Shown: positions 1 through 4,882 of the stretch, piece by piece
Layout: each line of letters begins with the position of its first letter
How positions within the stretch are numbered: position 1 is the stretch's first letter
Origin: Clostridiales bacterium
Lineage (GTDB): Bacteria > Bacillota > Clostridia > Lachnospirales > WQUN01
DNA: 7,735 bases
Assembly (NCBI GenBank): GCA_031273705.1
Contig: JAISRJ010000071.1
Span: 1-7,735 of the forward strand
Direction of reading: 5' to 3'
Translations under genes and position numbers: made by a program
Notes under the pieces: model-generated
Databases searched by the model: none
What the model was told of the DNA's origin: nothing
The model's input: only the letters and a program-made list of their open reading frames with translations

Positions 1-44
1 TGTTAACATTCCTGGTTTGCCTAATTCTGCCCACCTCTAATCCC

Positions 45-116
45 CTAAAGCATAGCTGTCAGGATAAGAGCGGCACCTGTACCCACACAAAACCTTATAG
101 CGCCTCATTTTTTCAT
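45..116 (-). pseudogene. possible remnant of a small hydrophobic peptide gene with an in-frame TGA
   Basis: Read on the minus strand, an ATG at 116-114 overlaps the stop codon of the upstream lipoprotein gene as ATGA, the usual arrangement of translationally coupled genes. The frame runs Met-Lys-Lys, then TGA (107-105), then GAIRFCVGTGAALILTAML and a TAG stop at 47-45. If the TGA were a TGG tryptophan codon the product would be a 23-residue basic-then-hydrophobic peptide, similar in shape to a signal peptide or small membrane peptide. I do not recognise the family. The second ATG, at 109-107 in another frame, opens a 23-codon frame (MRRYKVLCGY...) of unconvincing composition. The rest of 1-112 shows no gene and no convincing terminator. 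This may be chance; confidence is low. Confidence 0.25.
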
Positions 117-1117
117 ATATATAAATAGCCAAACTGAATCTCATCATTCAGGCTTAGAATGATTCGGTTGTTTTCCTTGTCGTAACAAAAATCGTTGATA
201 TGCAACCCCGTTTCCAAGGTTTGGATATAATTGCCTTGCAGATCAAAAACAAGAATCTTAGTAGCCAATTTGGATCGCCCTTCTTTGGTAATACCCCCTT
301 TTTCTCCTAAGTATTTCGCATAAATCTTATCGCCGCAAAATATCACTTTTTTATAATAATCATTAGGCCCCCTGGTAATGTCCCAGTCGGGACCATATAC
401 ATCGCAGATCAGATCGCCATTCAAATTACAAATTGTCATCAAGTCGTGTTCACTATAATATTCCACATAGATTCCGTGCTCTATAGAGGCGACAACACCG
501 CTCCGTTTTCTGTCCGTAATCTTAGGATGCTCATACTTCATAAACGTAATCTCGCCTGTAATCATATTTACTTTCCCCACCCTTGGCTTAAAGTCGTTTG
601 TTCCTATGAGTTGTATGATTCTACAGATGGAAATGGAGTCATTGACAATTTGGTAGTAATCGGGAAACAGGGCTTCATCCATTTCCATTTTTACTTCTGG
701 CGTATAAGAGGAAGCATGGCTTACTACACTATCCAAGTCGTACGAAAATATCTTTTGTTTGCCATGATCGGCTACATAAAAACTGCGCTGAGCTTCGTCT
801 ATCGTAATGAGTCCCATATTGGTTATTTCATTGGGGCCTTGCCCTCGCTCTGCTATACTGCCTATATATGCAAAATTATTTTTATCAAACAGATGGATAA
901 GTTTATCCAAACCTCTCAGGTCTTGAATAATTAAATAATCATCCATTAAGTACAGCCTGTTGAAGGAATTTATAAGAGGTTCCTCTATTTTAATTTCTTC
1001 CACTTTATCCCTGACTTGGATGATATTCTTGCGCGTACCCTGATATTTCTCCGTTTCGTTGGAACCTGTACAACTGCAACAGCCGACAATAAACAGTGAG
1101 TATAAAATTCTATTCAT
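113..1117 (-). CDS. BF3164-like six-bladed beta-propeller lipoprotein, copy 1 (distal)
   Basis: Predicted lipoprotein of 334 residues. The N-terminus has a short basic start, a hydrophobic stretch and a lipobox I10-V11-G12-C13, with further cysteines at 14 and 16, so the mature protein should be lipid-anchored after export. No clear acidic surface-export signal follows the cysteine, so inner-leaflet or surface location is open. The body is rich in short beta-strand repeats and carries the RGQGP motif (91-95), which I associate with the BF3164/TolB-like six-bladed propeller proteins of Bacteroidales. Length suits one propeller. No catalytic motif is visible and the family's function is unknown to me. 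It is the last of three tandem paralogues and the most divergent in the body (LINSFNRLYL near 49-58, where the others have LIGSYAL), and its C-terminus is shorter, ending GYLYI rather than YLPLDG plus one or two residues. It lies 22 bp after copy 2 and is probably cotranscribed with it. Confidence 0.82.
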   Translation of the reverse strand: MNRILYSLFIVGCCSCTGSNETEKYQGTRKNIIQVRDKVEEIKIEEPLINSFNRLYLMDDYLIIQDLRGLDKLIHLFDKNNFAYIGSIAERGQGPNEITNMGLITIDEAQRSFYVADHGKQKIFSYDLDSVVSHASSYTPEVKMEMDEALFPDYYQIVNDSISICRIIQLIGTNDFKPRVGKVNMITGEITFMKYEHPKITDRKRSGVVASIEHGIYVEYYSEHDLMTICNLNGDLICDVYGPDWDITRGPNDYYKKVIFCGDKIYAKYLGEKGGITKEGRSKLATKILVFDLQGNYIQTLETGLHINDFCYDKENNRIILSLNDEIQFGYLYI

Positions 1118-1139
1118 ATCTTGTATTGTATTATATTAT

Positions 1140-2162
1140 TTAGAACCCATCGAGCGGCAAATAGCCAAACTGTATATCATCGTTCAGGCTTAGAATGATT
1201 CGGTTGTTTTCCTTGTCGTAACAAAAATTACTGATGTGCAGCCCCGTTTCTAAGGTTTGAATATAATTGCCTTGTAGATCAAAAACAAGAAGCTTAGTTG
1301 GCCAACTGGCTTGCCCTTTTTCTGTAATAGATCTTTCTCCTGAATATGCCGCATAAATCTTATCGCCACAAAATATCATGCCGCCATAATAAGAATAATA
1401 AACTCCCTCCCTTTCACTACCGTCGATCCAATCAGGGCCATAGATATTACAGATCAGATCACCATCCAGATTACAAATCGTCATCAAGTCGTGATTATGA
1501 TAATACTCCACGTAGATTCCGTGCTCTATGGAGGCGACCACACTGATCCGCTTCCTGCCAATAATCTTAGGATGCTCATATTTCATCAACTCAATCTCAC
1601 CCGTATTCATATTCATTTTCCCTACCGTTGGCTTAAAGTTATTTGATCCTATGGGTTGTATAATTCTACAGATGGAAATGGAGTCATTGAGTATTTGATA
1701 ATAATCAGGAAACAGGAATTCATCTATTCCCATTTTTACCCTTGGCGTATAAGAGGAAGCATAGGTTAATACGCTATCCAAGTCATACGAAAGTACTTTT
1801 TGTTTGCCATGGTCGGTGACATAAAACTTACGCTTGGCTTCGTCTATATTAATGCTCCCCATATTGGTTATTTCCTCGGGACCTTGCCCTCGCTTTGCCA
1901 TACTACTTATATACCCAAAATTGTTTTTATCAAATAGATGGATATATTTATCGAAAGGTCTGACGTCGCGAATAAAGAGATACTCATCCATTACATGTAC
2001 TAAGGCGTATGAACCTATAAGAGGATCCTCTATTTTAATTTCTTCCACTTTATCCCTGACGTGGATCACCTTGTCGCGGGTGCCCTGGTATTTTTCTGTT
2101 TCGTTGGAACCTGTACAACTGCAACAGCCGACAATAAACAGGAAGTATAAAATTCTATTCAT
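1140..2162 (-). CDS. BF3164-like six-bladed beta-propeller lipoprotein, copy 2 (middle)
   Basis: Paralogue of 340 residues. Its first 29 residues are almost identical to copy 1 (one difference, Phe7 for Ser7), including lipobox I10-V11-G12-C13. From about residue 30 it follows copy 3 instead: DKVIHVRD, EDPLIGSYAL, NMNTGEIELMKYEHPK, YYHNHDLMTIC and the YLPLDG ending. The RGQGP motif is at 91-95. Further shared blocks along the chain include NDSISICRII, VVASIEHGIYVEYY, IFCGDKIYA and VFDLQGNYIQTLETGLHI, which look like successive propeller blades. Role unknown; it is likely an envelope lipoprotein with a binding rather than enzymatic function, by family shape only. It sits 18 bp after copy 3 and 22 bp before copy 1 with no promoter visible in either gap, so an operon is likely. 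The mosaic pattern points to gene conversion or unequal crossing-over within the array. Confidence 0.82.
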   Translation of the reverse strand: MNRILYFLFIVGCCSCTGSNETEKYQGTRDKVIHVRDKVEEIKIEDPLIGSYALVHVMDEYLFIRDVRPFDKYIHLFDKNNFGYISSMAKRGQGPEEITNMGSINIDEAKRKFYVTDHGKQKVLSYDLDSVLTYASSYTPRVKMGIDEFLFPDYYQILNDSISICRIIQPIGSNNFKPTVGKMNMNTGEIELMKYEHPKIIGRKRISVVASIEHGIYVEYYHNHDLMTICNLDGDLICNIYGPDWIDGSEREGVYYSYYGGMIFCGDKIYAAYSGERSITEKGQASWPTKLLVFDLQGNYIQTLETGLHISNFCYDKENNRIILSLNDDIQFGYLPLDGF

Positions 2163-2180
2163 ATCTCGTATTGTATTATA

Positions 2181-3203
2181 TTATTTAAGCCCATCAAGCG
2201 GCAAATAAGCAAACTGTATCTCATCGTTCAGGCTTAGCAGGAGGCGGTTGTTTCCTTTGTCGTAACAAAAATTACTGATATGCAGCCCCGTTTCTAAGGT
2301 TTGAATATAATTGCCTTGTAGATCAAAAACAAGAATCTTAGTAGCCAAATTGGATTGCCCTTCTTCAGTAATAGATCTTTCTCCTAAATATGCCGCATAA
2401 ATCTTATCGCCGCAAAATATCGAGCGGCCATAATAAGTATAATAATAATCCCCCGCCTTCTCACTACCGTCGTTCCAATCAGGGCCATATACATTGCAGA
2501 TTAGATCACCCTCCAGCGTGCAAATCGTCATCAAATCGTGATTATGATAATACTCTACATAGATCCCGTGTTCTATAGAGGCGACCACATAGATCCGTTT
2601 CCTGCCTGTAATCTTAGGATGCTCATATTTCATCAACTCAATCTCGCCTGTATTCATATTCACTTTCCCCACTGTTGGCTTATAGTTACCCGATCCTGTG
2701 CGATGTATGATTCTACAGATGGAAATGGAGTCATTGACAATCTGGAAATAATCAGGGAACAGGAATTCATCTATTTCCATTTTTACCCCCGGTTTATAAG
2801 AAACATGAGTTAATACACTATCCAAATCGTACGAAAATATCTTTTGTTTGCCGTGGTCGGAGACATAAAACCTGCGCTTAGCTTCATCTATTGTAATGTT
2901 CCCCATATTAGTTATTTGATCAGGGCCTTGCCCTCGCTCTGCGGTACTGCAAATATACTCAAAGTTGTTTTTATCAAACAGGTGGATATATCTATCGAAA
3001 GGGCTGACGTCATGAATAAATAGATATTCATCCATTACGTGGAGTAGCGCGTATGAACCTATAAGAGGATCCTCTATTTTGATCTCTTCCACTCTATCCC
3101 TGACGTGGATCACCTTGTCGCGTGTGCCCTGGTATTTCTCCGTTGGGGAATTTGAGCAAGCCGAGCTGGCGGCAATAAGCAGCAAATATAAGCATCTATT
3201 CAT
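2181..3203 (-). CDS. BF3164-like six-bladed beta-propeller lipoprotein, copy 3 (promoter-proximal)
   Basis: First gene of the three-gene minus-strand set, 340 residues. The signal peptide differs from the other two copies: MNRCLYLLLIAASSAC, with lipobox S13-S14-A15-C16. The block TEKYQGTRDKVIHVRD that follows matches copy 2, and TEKYQGTR is shared by all three. RGQGP is at 90-94 and the downstream blade-like blocks are shared with both paralogues. The start at 3203 is supported by the complete lipoprotein signal and by alignment with the starts of copies 1 and 2. A Bacteroidetes-type -7 element lies about 86 bp upstream. The Nudix regulator gene lies upstream on the same strand, 221 bp away, with its own hairpin after the stop, so this set probably starts its own transcript. 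Function is not predictable from sequence; the family call rests on motif and shape. Confidence 0.82.
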   Translation of the reverse strand: MNRCLYLLLIAASSACSNSPTEKYQGTRDKVIHVRDRVEEIKIEDPLIGSYALLHVMDEYLFIHDVSPFDRYIHLFDKNNFEYICSTAERGQGPDQITNMGNITIDEAKRRFYVSDHGKQKIFSYDLDSVLTHVSYKPGVKMEIDEFLFPDYFQIVNDSISICRIIHRTGSGNYKPTVGKVNMNTGEIELMKYEHPKITGRKRIYVVASIEHGIYVEYYHNHDLMTICTLEGDLICNVYGPDWNDGSEKAGDYYYTYYGRSIFCGDKIYAAYLGERSITEEGQSNLATKILVFDLQGNYIQTLETGLHISNFCYDKGNNRLLLSLNDEIQFAYLPLDGLK

Positions 3204-3288
3204 ATTGTTTATAGTTTAGTGTCATTAATAGAGTGTGATGTAGCAAGATCGTATCGCAATATCACATTTGTGGCTTTTAGATATGCTA

Positions 3289-3296
3289 CAAATATA
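3289..3296 (-). promoter_or_regulatory. putative -7 promoter element for the lipoprotein operon
   Basis: On the minus strand the sequence reads TATATTTG, a match to the Bacteroidetes sigma-ABfr -7 consensus TAnnTTTG. It would place the transcript start near 3283 and give a leader of about 80 nt. No good TTTG -33 element is found at the expected 19-21 bp, so the call is moderate. The leader contains an inverted repeat, TGTGAT at 3234-3239 with ATCACA at 3261-3266, that could fold into a weak hairpin. Confidence 0.45.
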
Positions 3297-3382
3297 GGAA
3301 TAAACAAATCAAATAGACTGCTATTTTTGGAAATAATATGCAAGATGATTTATTTTTATTTATTTCGTTTTCATTTTGCTAT

Positions 3383-3401
3383 CTTCCCGTATCTGGGGAA
3401 G
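3383..3401 (-). terminator. hairpin after the Nudix regulator gene, possible terminator
   Basis: Perfect 6-bp inverted repeat CTTCCC / GGGAAG with a 7-nt loop, 23 nt downstream of the stop codon of the Nudix gene. On the transcribed minus strand it is followed by A-rich rather than U-rich sequence, so it is not a classical intrinsic terminator. Its position between two same-strand genes is the main reason for listing it. It may instead protect the mRNA 3' end or be a chance palindrome. Confidence 0.35.
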
Positions 3402-3424
3402 GGGTACGTATATTATATTATGGC

Positions 3425-4162
3425 TTATATGTCGAAGATATCTTTTTTGTTGAGGTTGAAGGTGTATAGGATGGGAGCGTTATAGGCTTTGTCGCTTTTG
3501 GTTTCTTTTAGCTGGATGACGCTGCCCTCGCTTAGGATTTTGCGTTGGAAATTACGGCGGTCGAGGGTTTTGCCTGAGAAGGATTCGTAGACTTTTCTTA
3601 ATTCGGACATAGTAAATTTTTCAGGAAGGAGGTTGTAGGCTATGGGGTAGACCGGTAGCATATTGCGTATAAGCTCTAAGGATTTGTGGATGATGTACCG
3701 GTGGTCGGAGTATAGTTCGGGCAAGTTGTCGATTTCGTACCATTGGGCGCGTTCACCTTCTATCTGGGGGAGTTTGACCTCCTCGTATCTGACGGCTGCA
3801 TAATAACCTAAGGTGACGAAGCGTCTGAGTAGCCATTGGCTGTTTTCTTCATCCAGTTGGTTTTGGGTGATATAGCGTTGGTTTTGTTCCAATATGGTAC
3901 GTTTGGGATTGCTGAAGAGGTAGAATTGCCTCAAGAAGAGATCGGACAGGCCGGTACGCGATTTTAAAATCCGGTAGGCGGCTTGGTCTGCATCTTCTTC
4001 GTTCAACATAAATCCTCCCGGCAGCGACCAATACTCGCGTAGATAGAACGTATTGAGTAAAATTTTGAGCTTCCCCTCATGGAAACTTAGGATAACACAA
4101 TCTACGGAAAAGCCCGGATGCGTATTTTCTGCTTTATAAAAACTATGTATACTCTCTGTCAT
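3425..4162 (-). CDS. Nudix-domain winged-helix transcription regulator (NrtR/AraR-like)
   Basis: Protein of 245 residues. Residues 18-145 form a Nudix fold: strand GFSVDCVILSF (17-27), WSLPGG (45-50), then the Nudix-box position 50-72. The standard box is G-x5-E-x7-R-E-U-x-E-E-x-G-U; here G50, E56, R64, G71 and L72 remain, but the metal-binding glutamates are I65, S68 and R69, so hydrolase activity is very unlikely. A helix LYSDHRYIIHKSLELIR (150-166) links to a C-terminal winged helix (about 175-237) with MSELRKVYESF and LDRRNFQRKIL (200-210), the signature of NrtR/AraR-type regulators. In this group the dead Nudix domain binds a sugar or nucleotide-derived effector and controls DNA binding of the dimer. 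It is divergent from the GH3-TonB receptor operon, which is its likely target by context. An inverted repeat in its own promoter suggests autoregulation. The effector cannot be read from sequence. Confidence 0.9.
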   Translation of the reverse strand: MTESIHSFYKAENTHPGFSVDCVILSFHEGKLKILLNTFYLREYWSLPGGFMLNEEDADQAAYRILKSRTGLSDLFLRQFYLFSNPKRTILEQNQRYITQNQLDEENSQWLLRRFVTLGYYAAVRYEEVKLPQIEGERAQWYEIDNLPELYSDHRYIIHKSLELIRNMLPVYPIAYNLLPEKFTMSELRKVYESFSGKTLDRRNFQRKILSEGSVIQLKETKSDKAYNAPILYTFNLNKKDIFDI

Positions 4163-4197
4163 GGTGTATTTGTATAATTAGCTCAAAAGATATGCGG

Positions 4198-4236
4198 CAA
4201 AGGTATGTATTTTTCTACTTTCACTTAGGTGAAAGT
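4198..4236 (-). promoter_or_regulatory. promoter of the Nudix regulator with a palindromic operator candidate
   Basis: On the minus strand TACCTTTG (plus 4198-4205) matches the Bacteroidetes -7 consensus TAnnTTTG and lies 36 bp upstream of the start codon. The -33 region contains no TTTG but is covered by ACTTTCACTTAGGTGAAAGT (4217-4236), a perfect 8-bp inverted repeat around a 4-bp centre. A perfect palindrome in the -33 region of a regulator gene is what an autoregulatory operator looks like; whether the Nudix protein binds it is inference. The same element is copy 0 of the phased motif array to its right. Confidence 0.6.
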
Positions 4237-4652
4237 GATAGAGAAAATTGATTACGAGCTTTTCCGGTCGGTGAAATGCTATGGTCAAGCGATTTGGAGG
4301 TTTTCCGGTCGGTGGAAAGTCGTGGGTTAAGCAATTTGGAGGTTTTCCGGTCGGTGAAATGGGTGGGTCAAGTGATTTGGAAGTTTTCCGGTCGGTGGAA
4401 AGTCATGGTTCAAGCGATTTGGAGGTTTTCCGGTCGGTGGAAAGTCGCGGTTCAAGCGATTTGGAGGTTTTCCGGTCGGTGAAATGGGTGGGTCAAACGA
4501 TTTGGAGGTTTTCCGGTCGGTGAAATGCCTCGCGCAAAAAATTTGGCGATTTTCCGACCGGTGAAAAGCTTGGGGAAAAATTCCACACTCTTTTCCGCTT
4601 TGGTGAAAAGGATAAAGATTTTTTTTTGGAAGCTTTCCGTCTTGGTGAAAAG
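4218..4652. repeat. array of eleven partly palindromic motifs phased at 41-42 bp
   Basis: Motif starts are 4218, 4260, 4301, 4343, 4384, 4426, 4468, 4509, 4550, 4591 and 4633, giving intervals 42, 41, 42, 41, 42, 42, 41, 41, 41, 42. Motifs 1-7 share TTTTCCGGTCGGTG followed by AAATG or GAAAG, and motifs 1-6 are followed by a spacer near GGTCAAGCGATTTGGAGG. Copies with GTGAAATG (1, 3, 6, 7) have 41-bp units and copies with GTGGAAAG (2, 4, 5) have 42-bp units, so the extra G explains the length change. Motif 8 is TTTTCCGACCGGTGAAAAG, motif 9 TTTTCCGCTTTGGTGAAAAG, motif 10 CTTTCCGTCTTGGTGAAAAG, and motif 0 is the palindrome at 4217-4236. Copies 0 and 8-10 keep the TTTC...GTGAAA ends and the spacing but not the spacer. 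The array occupies most of the gap between the divergent genes and is not coding. Confidence 0.9.
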
Positions 4653-4776
4653 TCCTGAATTTTAATGAATTAAAAATTTCTGAAAAAATAATATGCCAAA
4701 CCGTGAACATTTTACCTCTTTATTTTGTTATATATATAGAGAGCACTTAGTTTGTTGGCCAAATTTTTGTGGTTTA

Positions 4777-4812
4777 TATGTTTGAAAACATAAATGCGTT
4801 ATTTTAACGCAT
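4777..4812. promoter_or_regulatory. two adjacent palindromes upstream of the GH3 promoter
   Basis: TATGTTT-GA-AAACATA (4777-4792) is a 7-bp inverted repeat with a 2-bp centre. One base later comes ATGCGTTA-TTT-TAACGCAT (4794-4812), an 8-bp inverted repeat with a 3-bp centre. Both are perfect. They lie immediately upstream of the predicted -33 region of the GH3 gene, a usual position for activator sites. A further 8-bp palindrome TTGGCCAA is at 4755-4762. Their sequence is unrelated to the phased array motif, suggesting a second regulator. Confidence 0.55.
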
Positions 4813-4819
4813 GGAATAG

Positions 4820-4864
4820 TTTCACGCATGATTTGTTCTCTATCTTTGCGTCATAATAACGCAT
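4820..4864 (+). promoter_or_regulatory. promoter of the GH3-TonB receptor operon with overlapping ACGCAT sites
   Basis: TATCTTTG (4841-4848) matches the -7 consensus TAnnTTTG; a weak TTTC at 4820-4823 stands in for the -33 element with a slightly short 17-bp gap. The transcript would start near 4853, leaving a leader of about 30 nt. The hexamer ACGCAT of the upstream palindrome recurs in the same orientation at 4824-4829 and 4859-4864. The last copy pairs with TGCGT at 4847-4851 as an inverted repeat (TGCGT-N7-ACGCA) that covers the end of the -7 element and the start site, where a bound protein would block transcription. Confidence 0.55.
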
Positions 4865-4882
4865 AAATATTTTTAAGTATCA

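Larger units (their letters stand above)
113..3203 (-). repeat. tandem gene triplication, period about 1.04 kb
   Basis: The three lipoprotein genes and their linkers repeat as a block: start codons lie 1045 and 1041 bp apart. The linkers are also duplicated: a 20-bp AT-rich string (GTATTGTATTATATTATTTA on the plus strand) occurs identically at 1123-1142 and 2168-2187, covering the end of one gene and the leader of the next. Similarity is high along the whole coding length with substitutions scattered throughout, so the duplication is not brand new, but conserved stretches are long enough for continued homologous recombination between copies. Confidence 0.85.

Noticed and set aside
446..934. 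Plus-strand open frame of 162 codons opposite lipoprotein copy 1
   Set aside because: Antisense shadow of a well supported lipoprotein gene. Similar shorter frames occur opposite copies 2 and 3 because the genes are duplicated.
3219..3485. Plus-strand open frame of 88 codons between the lipoproteins and the Nudix gene
   Set aside because: It overlaps the end of the Nudix gene antisense, is AT-rich with hydrophobic low-complexity composition, and has no promoter or recognisable domain.
4260..4640. CRISPR array
   Set aside because: The spacers between the repeated motifs are themselves near-identical in copies 1-6 and the motif is only about 18 bp, so this is a tandem repeat, not unique spacers between repeats. 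No cas genes are present.
4218..4652. Iteron-type replication origin
   Set aside because: The spacing is about twice that of usual iterons, there is no replication initiator gene nearby, and the flanking genes are ordinary chromosomal sugar-use genes.
4675..4690. Possible twelfth array motif (TTTC next to TGAAAA)
   Set aside because: It is near the expected phase but the two halves are adjacent without the usual centre, and the region is AT-rich, so a chance match is more likely.
4276..4710. Open frames across the repeat array on both strands giving repetitive peptides
   Set aside because: The unit alternates between 41 and 42 bp, so the peptide repeat shifts frame from unit to unit. The frames are open only because the repeat lacks stop codons. 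No signal, domain or promoter supports coding.
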